A stretch of 64,000 bases of DNA from Haematomicrobium sanguinis DSM 21259 (GCF_000688395.1 NZ_JIAG01000006.1:124001-188000), one strand, 5' to 3'. Numbered from the stretch's first letter, positions 30,370 to 39,857 are shown. Notes: generated by a model from the letters alone, not told the origin. Numbers and translations: made by a program.

Positions 30370-31485
30370 ATGGCCATTGATTTTCCCGCTGACATTGCTG
30401 CGCTTCGCGCCACCTACGCATCCATTGCCGACGTCTCTGACCTCGATCAGATCCGCGCCGACATCGCCGAATTGAGCGAGCAGGCCGGTGCTCCGGACCT
30501 CTGGGATGACCCGGATGCCGCGCAACAGGTCACCTCGAAACTCTCACACCGGCAGTCCGATCTGGAACGGCTGGAGCGCTTGGAATCGCGGATTGATGAC
30601 GTCGAGGTGCTGGTCGAGTTGGCCGGCGAGGAAGGCGACGAAGCTTCGCGCCTGGAGGCCGAGAAAGAGGTCGCCAGCATCGCGAAGGCGCTTGAGGAAC
30701 TGGAAGTGGTAACGCTCCTCTCCGGTGAGTATGATTCCCGCGAAGCCGTGGTGACGATTCGCTCCGGCGCCGGCGGAGTAGATGCGGCGGACTTTGCCGA
30801 GATGCTTCTGCGCATGTACTTGCGGTGGGCCGAGCGGCACGGGTACTCCACGAAAGTCATGGATACCTCCTACGCCGAAGAAGCGGGCCTCAAGTCCGCG
30901 ACTTTTGAGGTGAACGCGCCGTTCGCGTACGGAACGCTGTCGGTGGAAGCCGGTACGCATCGCCTGGTGCGCATCAGTCCCTTCGATAATCAGGGCCGGC
31001 GCCAGACGTCTTTCGCGGCGGTAGAAGTGGTGCCGCTCATTGAGCAGACCGATCACATCGATATCCCCGACGCGGATATTCGGGTAGATGTGTTCCGTTC
31101 CTCCGGGCCCGGCGGTCAGTCCGTGAATACGACGGACTCGGCCGTACGCCTGACCCACTTGCCGACCGGCCTGGTGGTCTCGATGCAGAATGAGAAATCG
31201 CAGATCCAAAACCGTGCGGCCGCGATGCGCGTGTTGCAGTCTCGGTTGCTGCTGCTGAAAAAGGAACAAGAGGACGCAGAGAAGAAGGCGCTCGCCGGGG
31301 ATATTAAAGCGTCCTGGGGTGATCAAATGCGCTCCTACGTGCTCAACCCCTATCAGATGGTCAAGGATCTGCGCACCGAACACGAGGAAGGCAACCCCTC
31401 GGCGGTTTTCGACGGTGCGCTCGACGCGTTCATTGACGCCGGAATCCGCTGGCGGGCTTCCGCACGGGCCGACGCCGAAGCCTAA
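30370..31485 (+). CDS. prfB: Peptide chain release factor 2
   Basis: Recognises UGA and UAA stop codons and releases the nascent peptide. The 371-residue protein has the SPF tripeptide in [14 protein letters not shown], which marks RF2, and the catalytic GGQ in [10 protein letters not shown]. The gene is read in one frame with no programmed frameshift. It lies 12 bases after the Tad operon and upstream of ftsE, the common actinobacterial prfB-ftsEX-smpB order. Confidence 0.97.
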   Translation: MAIDFPADIAALRATYASIADVSDLDQIRADIAELSEQAGAPDLWDDPDAAQQVTSKLSHRQSDLERLERLESRIDDVEVLVELAGEEGDEASRLEAEKEVASIAKALEELEVVTLLSGEYDSREAVVTIRSGAGGVDAADFAEMLLRMYLRWAERHGYSTKVMDTSYAEEAGLKSATFEVNAPFAYGTLSVEAGTHRLVRISPFDNQGRRQTSFAAVEVVPLIEQTDHIDIPDADIRVDVFRSSGPGGQSVNTTDSAVRLTHLPTGLVVSMQNEKSQIQNRAAAMRVLQSRLLLLKKEQEDAEKKALAGDIKASWGDQMRSYVLNPYQMVKDLRTEHEEGNPSAVFDGALDAFIDAGIRWRASARADAEA

Positions 31486-31568
31486 ACCCCGCGATCCAGC
31501 GAACGCCCAGCGAACTCTCCGACGCGCGACGCGTGCGGAAATGCCCCGGATATGCGCTAGCGCGCGTT

Positions 31569-31574
31569 TATAGT
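31569..31574 (+). promoter_or_regulatory. Possible -10 element for ftsE
   Basis: TATAGT lies in the 171-base space before ftsE, next to the perfect palindrome GCGCTAGCGC (31554-31563). No convincing -35 is present. Confidence 0.35.
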
Positions 31575-31656
31575 CGAAGAGCCGGGGCTTCCTTCCCCAA
31601 CCGCCCAAGCCCGGCATGCCAAGCTTCCGATGCTTCGGTAAGGGCAGAGCGAAGAC

Positions 31657-32415
31657 ATGATCAGATTCGACAATGTCACCAAGGTGTATAGCCAGAAGTC
31701 GCGCCCGGCCTTGGATGATGTGAGCCTTGAGGTTGATCGAGGCCAATTTACCTTCCTGGTGGGTGCTTCCGGTTCCGGAAAGTCCACCTTCATCCGCCTT
31801 GTCATGCGTGAGGACCGTGCTACGCGCGGCTCGGTCTATGTGGCCGGGCAGAATGTCGCCAAGCTGGCGAGTTGGCGGGTGCCCAAGCTACGCCGCGGCA
31901 TCGGCGTGGTGTTCCAGGACTTCCGGCTCTTGCCGCAAAAGACCGTGTTCGCGAACGTCGCGTTTGCCATGCAGGTGATCGGCAAGTCGCGCGCCCTGAT
32001 CAAGACCACAGTTCCCGAAGTCTTGGAAACCGTGGGGCTCGAAGGCAAGGGCAACCGCATGCCGCATGAGCTTTCCGGCGGTGAGCAGCAACGCGTGGCC
32101 ATTGCCCGCGCGATTGTGAACAAGCCTGCCATCCTCTTGGCCGACGAGCCCACCGGTAACTTGGACCCCACCACGTCCATGGGGATTATGAGCGTGCTGG
32201 ACCGCATTAACCAGAATGGCACCACCGTGGTGATGGCAACCCACGACGATGACATCGTGAACACGATGCGCAAGCGAGTCATTGAGCTTGTCAATGGCAA
32301 AGTGGTGCGCGACGAATCCGAAGGCATCTATGTGGGTGCCAAACCGGAAGATGTCGAGGGGACCGACAGCGAGCTTCTGGTAGCCGATGACGAGAAGACG
32401 GGGGAGAGCGCATGA
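31657..32415 (+). CDS. ftsE: Cell division ATP-binding protein FtsE
   Basis: ABC-type ATPase that, with FtsX, controls septal peptidoglycan hydrolases. The 252-residue protein has Walker [10 protein letters not shown] (36-44), the signature LSGGEQQRV and Walker [13 protein letters not shown]. An acidic C-terminal extension (about 220-252) goes beyond the usual core of about 230 residues. It overlaps ftsX by four bases. Confidence 0.97.
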   Translation: MIRFDNVTKVYSQKSRPALDDVSLEVDRGQFTFLVGASGSGKSTFIRLVMREDRATRGSVYVAGQNVAKLASWRVPKLRRGIGVVFQDFRLLPQKTVFANVAFAMQVIGKSRALIKTTVPEVLETVGLEGKGNRMPHELSGGEQQRVAIARAIVNKPAILLADEPTGNLDPTTSMGIMSVLDRINQNGTTVVMATHDDDIVNTMRKRVIELVNGKVVRDESEGIYVGAKPEDVEGTDSELLVADDEKTGESA

Positions 32416-33326
32416 GGCTTGCCTTTATCCTCGGAGAAATCGGGTCCGGGCTACGCCGAAACCTGTCCATGGTCATCTCGGTCATTTTGGTGACCTTTAT
32501 TTCCTTGACCTTTGTTGGCGCCTCGGCGCTACTGCAATTGCAGATCAACCAGATCAAGGGCTACTGGTATGACAAGGTCGAAGTTTCGGTGAACTTGTGT
32601 GCCACATCCTCGACGGCAGAGACCTGTGCGGGCGGCCCGATCACAGACGAGCGACGCGAAGAGTTGCGCGCCATGTTTGATGACCCTGCTCTCTCCGGAT
32701 ACATCAAGTCCGTGCAGTATGAGTCCCAGGACGATGCGCTCAAGCGTTTCAAGGAACAGTTCGCAAATTCGCCGATCGTCGACTTTGTCACGGCAGACCA
32801 ATTGAGCCCCTCCTTCAAGGTCGCGTTGAACGACCCGACGAAGTTCCCCATCATTCAGGAAGCCTTTGTGTCCCAGCCCGGCGTGGACTCGGTGTTTGAC
32901 CAGAAGGAGCTCTTCGAGAAGATCTTTGCCTTCATGAATGGCGCGTCACTGGTTTCTTTGGGCATTGCCGGGGTCATGATCTTCTGCGCGATCCTGCTGA
33001 TTGCGACAACAATTAGATTGTCAGCTTTCAGCCGTCGCCGAGAAACAGGGATCATGCGTTTAGTGGGAGCCTCCCGCGCCGTCATCCAGTTGCCCTTTGT
33101 GCTAGAAGGCGTCATCGCCGCGGCAATCGGTGGACTGTTAGCATCCATTACCTTATGGGTGGTAATGAAGTTCTATGTGAATGGCCCGCTGTCACAAGAT
33201 ATCCTCGATATCCCGTTTATTCCGGCCAGCAACATGTTCTGGTTGGGGCCGCTCCTGATACTGCTCGCAGGCGTTTTGGCAGGATTTTCCTCGATTTTAA
33301 CCCTACGGCGGTACTTGAAGGTTTAG
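32412..33326 (+). CDS. ftsX: Cell division protein FtsX
   Basis: Membrane partner of FtsE, 304 residues. It has a first membrane helix near residues 20-45, a large extracytoplasmic domain (about 45-180, with a Cys pair in [15 protein letters not shown]), and three C-terminal membrane helices. FtsX passes the ATPase cycle to a periplasmic or wall hydrolase; the M23 protein encoded next is the obvious candidate. Confidence 0.96.
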   Translation: MRLAFILGEIGSGLRRNLSMVISVILVTFISLTFVGASALLQLQINQIKGYWYDKVEVSVNLCATSSTAETCAGGPITDERREELRAMFDDPALSGYIKSVQYESQDDALKRFKEQFANSPIVDFVTADQLSPSFKVALNDPTKFPIIQEAFVSQPGVDSVFDQKELFEKIFAFMNGASLVSLGIAGVMIFCAILLIATTIRLSAFSRRRETGIMRLVGASRAVIQLPFVLEGVIAAAIGGLLASITLWVVMKFYVNGPLSQDILDIPFIPASNMFWLGPLLILLAGVLAGFSSILTLRRYLKV

Positions 33327-33394
33327 ACTAGGAAACGTTGACTGTCTTTCCACCCCGCTCGATGCGGTGTCCAATGCGTGCCGGAGGGCCCCAA

Positions 33395-34807
33395 ATGCGC
33401 ACGAATAAAGCTGTTTCGATGGCGCTTGCCACCGTGGCAATGATCGCCATGGTGGCTCCAGCGACGGTCGTGAATGCCGACGAGCTGGATGACAAAAAGG
33501 TACAACTGGAGCAACAAGAGCAAGAGCGCGAACAAGCCCTTGAACTTGTGAATTCGGATTTAGCAAAGACGGAAAGGGAACTCCAGGGATACCAAAATCA
33601 ATTGCCCGGCGCTCGGCAAGCGCTCAGCGACGCCGAGGGCCGCGTGAGTGCCGCTCAAGCGGAAGTTCAGGCTCTGGCAAACCGGGTGAGCCTAGCCGAG
33701 GAGAATAAAGCCAAAATTACCGATCGGATTGAAAAGGATAAGGCCGCCATGGTCGAGTCCAAGAAATCGATCGGGCAGATCGCGGCCCAGGCTTACAAAA
33801 TGGGTGGCGTCCCCTCCACGTTTACCTTGATGTTTAGCGGCGGCGAGTCACAGAATTTCACCGATTCCATGAACATGGTGGACCAGGTTCTGCGCTCTCA
33901 GGGCCAGGCCGTGAGCACCCTGGCGGAACAAAACGCGACGAACGTCAACTCCGAGGCGCGCCTTGCAGCCATCGAGGAAGAGATTAAAGCGCTCAAGGAG
34001 AAGGCTGATCAGGCGCTGGCGGCAGAGCAGCAGGCGCGTGATCAAGCGGCGCAAAAGAAGGCCGAACTCGATGGCCTGGTCTCCAAGGCGACCGCTCTCT
34101 CCGACAAATTGGAGGCGCAAAAGCCCAAGATTCAAGCGCAACTGAACAAGATTCAGGACGCTCAGGACGCGAACAACGCTGCCATTGCCGAGCGCCAGCG
34201 CAAGCTCCTTGAGGAGGCAAAGCGTCGCGAAGAAGAAGCGCGACGGCAGGAAGAGGAGCGTCGCCGTCAGGCCGAAGAGGAAGCTCGCCGCAACCAGAAC
34301 AACGGGGGCGGCGGAGGCGGAGGAGGCGCTCCCGCTCCGGCCCCGCCTCCTCCAGCACCGGCTCCCGGACCCGGAGGCGGCGGCGCGTTCAACCTCATCA
34401 ACCCTGTCGATGCTCCACTCACCTCCGGTTTTGGCTGGCGCCCCACCCCTCCCGGAACCCGCGACTGGTTCGGCACCGGCGGATATCTCCACTCCGGCCA
34501 GGATTATGGTGCAGGATGTGGGGTCCCGATTAGAGCCGCGGCCGGGGGAGAAGTGTGGTTCTCCGACTATGAGGTGTACCCGGGTTCGGGCAACCGCATT
34601 GTGCTCAACAACGGAGTTCGCGGCGGGACCGCCATGGTGCAAAACTACTACCACCTGACCCAGCGCTACGTGTCTCAGGGACAGACAGTGTCGCAAGGCC
34701 AAATCATCGGCACCGTTGGCACAACTGGAAACTCCACCGGTTGCCACTTGCACTTTGAGACCATGGTTAACGGGACGCTCGTCGACCCGATGCCTTACCT
34801 CCCCTAA
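33395..34807 (+). CDS. Secreted M23 (LytM) peptidase with coiled coil, EnvC-like
   Basis: A 470-residue exported protein. It has a signal peptide (MRTNKAVSMALATVAMIAM, cleavage near NADELD), a long coiled coil of about 270 residues rich in Gln/Glu/Lys/Ala, and a Gly- then Pro-rich linker. The C-terminal M23 domain carries the zinc ligands in HSGQDYGAG and CHLHFE plus YYHL, so it looks catalytically intact, unlike classic EnvC. The start is the ATG at 33395 with GGAGG seven bases upstream. Its place after ftsEX and its coiled coil suggest an FtsEX-controlled division hydrolase. Confidence 0.9.
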   Translation: MRTNKAVSMALATVAMIAMVAPATVVNADELDDKKVQLEQQEQEREQALELVNSDLAKTERELQGYQNQLPGARQALSDAEGRVSAAQAEVQALANRVSLAEENKAKITDRIEKDKAAMVESKKSIGQIAAQAYKMGGVPSTFTLMFSGGESQNFTDSMNMVDQVLRSQGQAVSTLAEQNATNVNSEARLAAIEEEIKALKEKADQALAAEQQARDQAAQKKAELDGLVSKATALSDKLEAQKPKIQAQLNKIQDAQDANNAAIAERQRKLLEEAKRREEEARRQEEERRRQAEEEARRNQNNGGGGGGGGAPAPAPPPPAPAPGPGGGGAFNLINPVDAPLTSGFGWRPTPPGTRDWFGTGGYLHSGQDYGAGCGVPIRAAAGGEVWFSDYEVYPGSGNRIVLNNGVRGGTAMVQNYYHLTQRYVSQGQTVSQGQIIGTVGTTGNSTGCHLHFETMVNGTLVDPMPYLP

Positions 34808-34810
34808 CAC

Positions 34811-34894
34811 CGCCCTCGTTTCGCATCCCCGTAACGCATTTTGAGAGCCGTACGCGGGGATGAGAACGCGGTACGGGGATGCGAAACGCGGGCG
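34811..34894. terminator. 22-bp inverted repeat with internal repeats after the M23 gene
   Basis: The arms at 34811-34832 and 34873-34894 pair over 22 bp with one mismatch. The word CGGGGATG occurs again inside the loop, so other pairings are possible. It sits just after the M23 stop and before the smpB promoter, which suggests a terminator or processing element. There is no T-tract. Confidence 0.6.
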
Positions 34895-34922
34895 GGAGTG
34901 GTTGAGTAGCGCCAATCAGTGC

Positions 34923-34928
34923 TAAGAT
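34923..34928 (+). promoter_or_regulatory. Possible -10 element for smpB
   Basis: TAAGAT, with TTGAGT 15 bases upstream as a possible -35 (34902-34907), lies about 50 bases before the smpB start. The spacing is short, so the call is tentative. Confidence 0.4.
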
Positions 34929-34975
34929 AGATTCTTCCGTGTCGACAAGCGCTGACGTATGTGAGGAGGTGCGCC

Positions 34976-35461
34976 GTGGCTAAGTCCAAGAAGGATGACT
35001 CGCGAAACAAGGTTGTCGCAACCAATCGCAAGGCCCGTCACGACTACCTCATCCTCGATACCTTTGAAGCCGGGCTGGCTTTGATGGGCACCGAAGTGAA
35101 GTCCTTACGGGAAGGGCGCGCCTCGCTCACCGACGGATACGCCACGTTCTACAACGGCGAGCTGTGGCTGGAGGGAATTCACGTACCCGAATATACGCAA
35201 GGTTCGTGGACCAACCATGCTGCGCGCCGCCGTCGTAAGTTATTGCTGCACCGCGAAGAACTGAACAAGATGGAGCGGAAGGCCAGCGAAGCTGGACTGA
35301 CCATTGTTCCGTTGCAGTTGTACTTCAAGGACGGCCGCGCCAAGGTGGAGATCGCGTTGGCGCGCGGTAAGCGTGACTACGACAAGCGGCAGACGCTGCG
35401 GGAAAAGCAGGACAACCGTGAGGCGCTTCGCGCCATGCGCGAACGCAACCGCGGCGCCTGA
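34976..35461 (+). CDS. smpB: SsrA-binding protein SmpB
   Basis: Binds tmRNA and brings it to stalled ribosomes. The 161-residue protein has the conserved core ([53 protein letters not shown]) and a basic C-terminal tail. The GTG start at 34976 follows GGAGGT by five bases. A GTG at 34961 is upstream in frame, but the ribosome site lies between the two. The tmRNA gene follows directly. Confidence 0.97.
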   Translation: MAKSKKDDSRNKVVATNRKARHDYLILDTFEAGLALMGTEVKSLREGRASLTDGYATFYNGELWLEGIHVPEYTQGSWTNHAARRRRKLLLHREELNKMERKASEAGLTIVPLQLYFKDGRAKVEIALARGKRDYDKRQTLREKQDNREALRAMRERNRGA

Positions 35462-35471
35462 GACTGCCGGG

Positions 35472-35477
35472 TAGAAT
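35472..35477 (+). promoter_or_regulatory. Probable -10 element for tmRNA
   Basis: TAGAAT lies 47 bases before the mature tmRNA 5' end, inside the 63-base space after smpB. It would give a short 5' leader to be trimmed. Confidence 0.4.
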
Positions 35478-35524
35478 GGAATAGTGCGGCCACGGAAGTG
35501 GTTGCACATTTGGTAACTCAATAT

Positions 35525-35888
35525 GGGGATGACTGGTTTCGACGATGTGAGTCGCGTCAGGGGAAGCGGGCCGAGGATGCAGAATTATCTCGTAAACGCT
35601 TTCTGCAAAACTATAAGTGCCGAATCTAAGCGCACTGACTTCGCTCTCGCTGCCTAAGTAGCGAGACAGTCCGTCAGCCCGGGTTTGCCTTTGACCCGGT
35701 CACTGGCGTCAGCTAGAAGGCCACTGCTTGGTGATGATGTCGTGGCGTCACCAGGGACTTTTACACGGCTGGGCTCGGCGATCACTTGTTTGCATGATGA
35801 TCGGAGCCGAGTAGACCTAGCGCAAACTGCGCCCGGAGAAGCCCTGACAAAGCAACATCGGACCGGGGTTCGATTCCCCGCATCTCCA
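35525..35888 (+). ncRNA. ssrA: Transfer-messenger RNA (tmRNA)
   Basis: Rescues ribosomes stalled on broken mRNAs and tags the peptide for degradation. The 5' end GGGGATGACTGGTTTCGAC is the family hallmark. Its first seven bases pair with CATCTCC at 35881-35887 to form the acceptor stem, followed by an unpaired A; the CCA end is not encoded. The T arm reads CGGGGTTCGATTCCCCG. The tag frame runs from GCC at 35619 to the TAA at 35655-35657 and encodes AESKRTDFALAA, with the usual ALAA degron. It lies directly after smpB. Confidence 0.97.
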
Positions 35889-35893
35889 CAGTA

Positions 35894-35926
35894 AACGCCC
35901 TAGCCACACATTGTGGCTAGGGCGTT
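35894..35926 (+). terminator. Stem-loop terminator after tmRNA
   Basis: AACGCCCTAGCCACA (35894-35908) pairs perfectly over 15 bp with 35912-35926 around a 3-base loop, six bases after the tmRNA. It has no long T-tract but is well placed. Confidence 0.75.
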
Positions 35927-35952
35927 CGCGTGTCTGCGCGCAGGCGACCGCG

Positions 35953-36030
35953 CGATTCCGTGGCAGTTTTCGTGGCGAAACTGCCACGGAATCGATTATG
36001 TGGCAGTTTGAGCCCCACCGCTGCCACATA
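35953..36030. repeat. Multi-unit palindromic element, family B copy 1
   Basis: Three inverted units of the word GTGGCAGTTT. The first stem pairs 35953-35969 with 35978-35994 (17 bp perfect). The middle palindrome spans 35978-36009 around AATCGATT. The last stem pairs TATGTGGCAG (35997-36006) with CTGCCACATA (36021-36030). Alternative pairings exclude each other. The reverse complement of 35978-36009 recurs at 42372-42403 with one difference. Confidence 0.85.
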
Positions 36031-36059
36031 AAATCTGCGGTGGCAGAGCACGCAGGGCG

Positions 36060-36065
36060 TAAAGT
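36060..36065 (+). promoter_or_regulatory. -10 element of a leaderless transcript
   Basis: TAAAGT ends six bases before the ATG of the DHA2-type transporter gene, with no ribosome site between. Confidence 0.5.
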
Positions 36066-36071
36066 GCCACT

Positions 36072-37448
36072 ATGACCGCCTTGCAACGCCGTGTACTCAT
36101 CGTCGCGATCCTCGCCTCTTTCATGTCAATCCTGGACGGCTCGGTGGTCAATTTGGCGTTGCCCGCCATGACACGGGAACTCGGCGGCGGCCTCAGCTCA
36201 CAACAGTGGATCGTAGACGCATACCTCTTGACCCTTGGCTCCCTGATTCTCTTGGCCGGCTCGCTTTCGGACCAATTCGGTCGGGAACGGATCATGCGAT
36301 GGGGGCTGATTGGCTTCGGCATCACCTCGGTCGCCTGCGGGCTCGCGCAAAGCGACCTGCAACTGATCATCGCCCGCGCGATTCAAGGCATCGCCGGTGC
36401 ACTCCTCGTCCCCAGTTCCCTGGCCATGATCATGGCGGCATTTAGCGGCAAGGCGCAGGGCCGGGCGATCGGGCAGTGGACCGCCGCTACCGGCGTGGCC
36501 GTCGTCGCGTCCCCGCTCATTGGTGGACTCGCCGTTGACTTCCTGTCCTGGCGGGTGATCTTTTTCATTAACATCATCCCGATCCTGATCGCCCTGCCGT
36601 TTCTCGCGAAGATCCCCAACCTCGAAGAGAGCAAAAGCGCCCGGCACATCGACTTTGTTGGCGCGCTACTGGGCGTGATCGGGCTCGGTGGCAGCGTCTT
36701 TGCGTTGATCGAAGCACCCCGGTTGGGACTTTCCGATCCGAGCGTGTGGGGACCACTCGCCGTCGGACTTCTGGCACTGGTGGCGTTCATTTGGTGGGAA
36801 AAGCGCGCTAAGGCACCAATGATGCCGCTCGGGCTGTTCTCGATCCGCAACTTCTGGGTGGGGAACCTCTCCACCTTCTTGACCTATGGCGCGCTCAGTC
36901 TAGGCACGCTTGCGCTTTCGCTATACCTGCAGCAGGTGGTGGGGCTCTCCGCGACGATTACCGGGCTCGCGACGATCCCGAGCACCATAATCATGCTGAC
37001 GCTGTCCACCTATTTCGGTGACTTTGCCGGCCGGATTGGACCGCGGATCTTTATGGGGCTGGGCCCGATCATCGCCGGTGTGGGTTTCCTACTCATGCTG
37101 ACCGTGAGCCGGGACTTCAATTATTGGTGGCAGGTCCTGCCGGGGATTTTGGTCTTTGGGCTCGGGCTCACGATGACGGTGGCGCCGCTAACCGCGGGCA
37201 TTCTAGGTGCGGTGCCGACGGCCAACGCGGGTGTCGGGTCGGCGATTAATAACGCAATCTCGCGCATTGCCGGGCTCATTACGGTGGCGCTCATGGGTGT
37301 GATTGGCGGCAGCACGCTCGGGCTGGATGCGCTGCACCGGCTGGTGCTCGCCACCGGGCTGATGATGATCGCGGGCGGCGTCATTTCGCTAATCGGGATC
37401 CAGAATCCGCGGCCGGATAACGCAGTGGCGGTCTCGGCGAGCAAGTAG
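36072..37448 (+). CDS. MFS transporter, DHA2 (14-helix) drug-efflux type
   Basis: Inner-membrane proton-coupled exporter of 458 residues. Helix 1 contains ILDGSVVNLALPAM, the DHA2 motif D1 region. The loop between helices 2 and 3 has GSLSDQFGRERIM (MFS motif A). Helix 5 has the antiporter-type GQWTAATGVAVVASPLIGG. About 14 hydrophobic segments are visible. The substrate is unknown. The ATG is six bases after a -10 hexamer and the gene follows the family B palindromes. Confidence 0.9.
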   Translation: MTALQRRVLIVAILASFMSILDGSVVNLALPAMTRELGGGLSSQQWIVDAYLLTLGSLILLAGSLSDQFGRERIMRWGLIGFGITSVACGLAQSDLQLIIARAIQGIAGALLVPSSLAMIMAAFSGKAQGRAIGQWTAATGVAVVASPLIGGLAVDFLSWRVIFFINIIPILIALPFLAKIPNLEESKSARHIDFVGALLGVIGLGGSVFALIEAPRLGLSDPSVWGPLAVGLLALVAFIWWEKRAKAPMMPLGLFSIRNFWVGNLSTFLTYGALSLGTLALSLYLQQVVGLSATITGLATIPSTIIMLTLSTYFGDFAGRIGPRIFMGLGPIIAGVGFLLMLTVSRDFNYWWQVLPGILVFGLGLTMTVAPLTAGILGAVPTANAGVGSAINNAISRIAGLITVALMGVIGGSTLGLDALHRLVLATGLMMIAGGVISLIGIQNPRPDNAVAVSASK

Positions 37449-37455
37449 GGCCTCC

Positions 37456-37532
37456 GCGCCGGGCACCCGAGCCCGCCCCGCGCCTGGCACCCGGGGGCCC
37501 CGCTCCCCGCGCCGGGCACCCGGGGGCCCCGC
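37456..37532. repeat. Very GC-rich imperfect direct repeats
   Basis: The word GCGCCGGGCACCC (one copy with a T) begins at 37456, 37480 and 37509. Copies two and three continue into GGGGGCCCCG. The stretch is almost entirely G and C and lies between two MFS genes, just after the first stop. It may be a degraded repeat or read-through region; no coding sense was found. Confidence 0.6.
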
Positions 37533-37593
37533 CGCCCCGTCCGGCGCGCCTCGTCCCCGATTGGCAATTGCGAATCACCGGCGCATTTCCGGG

Positions 37594-37599
37594 TAGGAT
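37594..37599 (+). promoter_or_regulatory. -10 element of a leaderless transcript
   Basis: TAGGAT ends six bases before the GTG at 37606, which favours that GTG over the one at 37603. Confidence 0.5.
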
Positions 37600-37605
37600 G
37601 ACGTG

Positions 37606-38967
37606 GTGTCCACCACACCCCCAGATCCCGCGCACCCGGTCGAGCCGGGCCCGCACGAAGGCCCGCGCACAGGCATCCTCCGCGGCCAAGGCATCCTCCG
37701 CCGCACCGGCCGCGCCATCCTGCCCCACAACCTCGGCCCGCAATTCGGCCGCCTCTGGGGAAGCGCGATCGCCTCCAACCTCGGCGACGGCATCATGATC
37801 GCCGCCGGTCCGCTCATTGTCGCCGCGGTGACCAATAACAACCCGCTTCTGGTGGGCCTTGCCGCCGCGATTCAACGCATCCCGTGGCTCATTTTCGGCC
37901 TGTTTGCCGGCGTGGTCTCGGACCGCATCAACCGCAAGACGATCATCATCGCGATGGCCGCCGTGCGCGTGCTGGTGCTCAGCTACCTCGCCGTCACGAT
38001 CCTGACCGGCACCGTCAACGTCCCCATCTTGATGAGCGTCCTCTTCCTCGTTGGCACGGCGGAAACCTTCGGCGACACCGCAAACTCCGCGGTCCTGCCG
38101 AGCATCGTCCCCAAGTCGGCACTCGGCACCGCGAACTCGCGTATCTTCGGCACCGCCATGCTGCTCAACCAACTTGCCGGCCCCGTCCTTGGCGGGTTCC
38201 TCTTCCTCGCGGGCATGGCCTTCCCGGTCGGCATCCAAGCGCTGTGCCTGGTGATCGCGATCGCGTTCATCGCCCGCATCCGCCTCCCCGGGCATGAGCC
38301 GCGCACCGCGAAAACCGGCATCCACCACGACCTCAAGGAAGGCATCGTGTGGATCTGGCACCACCCGCCGGTGCGCACCCTGATCCTGTTGATCACCGTG
38401 TTTAACCTCAGTTTCGGCGCGTCCTTTGGCATGTTGGTGCTGTACGCGCAAGAGTGGCTTGGCATCGGCGAGGCGGGATACGCGATCCTGCTCGCGATAT
38501 CCGCGGCGGGCGGATTCGTCGGCTCGCTCATCTTCCCCGCACTGGAGCGCCGTTTCAGCTACGCCTTCCTGCTGCGTACCGGACTGATTATCGAAACCTT
38601 CATGCACCTGATACTGGTTCTGACCCGCAGCCCGATTGTCGCCGGAGCGATCCTGTTCCTGTTCGGCATCCACGCGATCGTCTGGGGCAGTACCTCGGCC
38701 ACGATCCGCCAACGCGCCGTCCCGCTTAAGCTCATGGGCCGCGTCTCCAGCGTCCACATGATCGGGGTCACCGGGACGCTCGCCATCGGCCAAATCATGG
38801 GCGGCTGGTTCGCCGGGATCGGCAACATCACCACACCCTACTATGTGGCGTTTGGCTTGGCCGGACTCGCGACAATCCTGGTGTGGGGGCAAATTGCGAG
38901 CGTCGCGCACGCGGGTGAAATCTCAGAACACCCCGAGGATGAGCCGGGCAAACCCCAGCCCGGCTAA
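37606..38967 (+). CDS. MFS transporter, EntS/MefA-like
   Basis: A 453-residue major facilitator with a Pro- and Gly-rich cytoplasmic head of about 45 residues and twelve membrane segments. GVVSDRINRKTIIIAM is motif A after helix 2. AETFGDTANSAVLPSIVP and the NQLAGPVLGGFLF region fit the MFS_3 family (enterobactin exporter and macrolide efflux type). The substrate is not known. It converges on crcB, overlapping its end by 45 bases. Confidence 0.85.
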   Translation: MSTTPPDPAHPVEPGPHEGPRTGILRGQGILRRTGRAILPHNLGPQFGRLWGSAIASNLGDGIMIAAGPLIVAAVTNNNPLLVGLAAAIQRIPWLIFGLFAGVVSDRINRKTIIIAMAAVRVLVLSYLAVTILTGTVNVPILMSVLFLVGTAETFGDTANSAVLPSIVPKSALGTANSRIFGTAMLLNQLAGPVLGGFLFLAGMAFPVGIQALCLVIAIAFIARIRLPGHEPRTAKTGIHHDLKEGIVWIWHHPPVRTLILLITVFNLSFGASFGMLVLYAQEWLGIGEAGYAILLAISAAGGFVGSLIFPALERRFSYAFLLRTGLIIETFMHLILVLTRSPIVAGAILFLFGIHAIVWGSTSATIRQRAVPLKLMGRVSSVHMIGVTGTLAIGQIMGGWFAGIGNITTPYYVAFGLAGLATILVWGQIASVAHAGEISEHPEDEPGKPQPG

Positions 38968-39327
38968 AGCCCCTGCAACGCACAGGACGAACATGCCGAG
39001 CGCGTGGACGAGGGCCGCCACCGGGCGGCGCAATTGCAGGAGCCGCAGGGTCTCGTAGCTCGCAGTGGAGAAGGTCGTGTAGCCGCCCAAAAATCCGGTG
39101 CCCACCATAGCGAAGTACGACGGCGTGTCCCCGACTCCCAGCGCACCGGACCAGAGTGCCAGTCCGGTGAGTAGCCCTAGGGCCAACGACCCAGAAACAT
39201 TGATGGTCCAGGTGGCCCAGGGGAAATTGTCGCCCACTCTCGACTTGATCAGGCCGTCCAGCATGAAGCGAGCACCGGCACCGAGGCCGCCGCAGAGGGC
39301 AATAAGAAGTAAGAGGCCGAAGTTCAC
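38923..39327 (-). CDS. crcB: Fluoride ion channel CrcB/Fluc, subunit 1
   Basis: Small four-helix fluoride channel, 134 residues, with GGLGAGARFMLDG near the N-terminus and GFLGGYTTFSTASYE, the conserved FTTFST-type pore motif. It overlaps the upstream crcB gene by four bases. Two adjacent non-identical crcB genes usually make a dual-topology pair or heterodimer. No fluoride riboswitch motif was recognised nearby. Confidence 0.92.
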   Translation of the reverse strand: MNFGLLLLIALCGGLGAGARFMLDGLIKSRVGDNFPWATWTINVSGSLALGLLTGLALWSGALGVGDTPSYFAMVGTGFLGGYTTFSTASYETLRLLQLRRPVAALVHALGMFVLCVAGALAGLGFARLILGVF

Positions 39328-39857
39328 TGTGAGTCACCGCCCTCGTCAGGCAAGGAGCCAGGTGAGGCATCAGTTGAGGTACTAGCTGCACCGTTGTCTC
39401 GGGCTCCGCGGGACGGGACGAGCGAACCCAGCCACAATCCAACCCCGCTCGCTGCGGCGCCACCGAGGAGGGTCGCCACGGCATAGACGGCGAACCCGCC
39501 AATGTTTCCGGCAATCAAGAGTTCGGAGTTTTCGGTAGCAAGAGCGCTATACGTGGTGAACCCGCCAAGCAGCCCGGTGCCGAGGGTGAGCCGTATTGCT
39601 TGGCGCCGCCCGCGGTCGGGTCCGCGGCGGGCGAGCGCTTCTAGGAGGAAGCCCAAGGCACATGCCCCCAGAATGTTGACGGCAAATGTCCCGGCAGGAA
39701 AGGGGAGCGTGGTACCGGCCCACAGCCCGACGAGCTCGCGCAACAGGGTGCCCAGGGTACCGCCCGCGATGACAAGTGCCACCAGCTTTGGATGAAAGTG
39801 AACCGGACGGCGCGGCCCGAGGCTTTCGCTATCCGGGTCTACTGGGACATGCGTCAT
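39324..39857 (-). CDS. crcB: Fluoride ion channel CrcB/Fluc, subunit 2
   Basis: A 177-residue homologue with a 30-residue N-terminal extension, GGTLGTLLRELVGL, and the pore motif GLLGGFTTYSALATE. A Ser/Ala/Gly-rich soluble tail of about 30 residues, unusual for the family, ends the protein. It overlaps the methyltransferase gene upstream and the other crcB downstream by four bases each, so the three form one operon. Confidence 0.9.
   Translation of the reverse strand: MTHVPVDPDSESLGPRRPVHFHPKLVALVIAGGTLGTLLRELVGLWAGTTLPFPAGTFAVNILGACALGFLLEALARRGPDRGRRQAIRLTLGTGLLGGFTTYSALATENSELLIAGNIGGFAVYAVATLLGGAAASGVGLWLGSLVPSRGARDNGAASTSTDASPGSLPDEGGDSQ

Noticed and set aside
30370-30500. Programmed +1 frameshift in prfB
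   Set aside because: The gene reads in a single frame from its ATG with no early UGA.
30544-31746. 400-codon frame antisense to prfB
   Set aside because: Product has no family features and prfB covers the region with complete motifs.
35953-36030. CRISPR-like array in the family B repeats
   Set aside because: Units are inverted and have no regular spacers; no cas genes are present.
38923-39857. Fluoride riboswitch before the crcB pair
   Set aside because: The genes are inside an operon behind a methyltransferase gene and no crcB-motif sequence is seen upstream of it.
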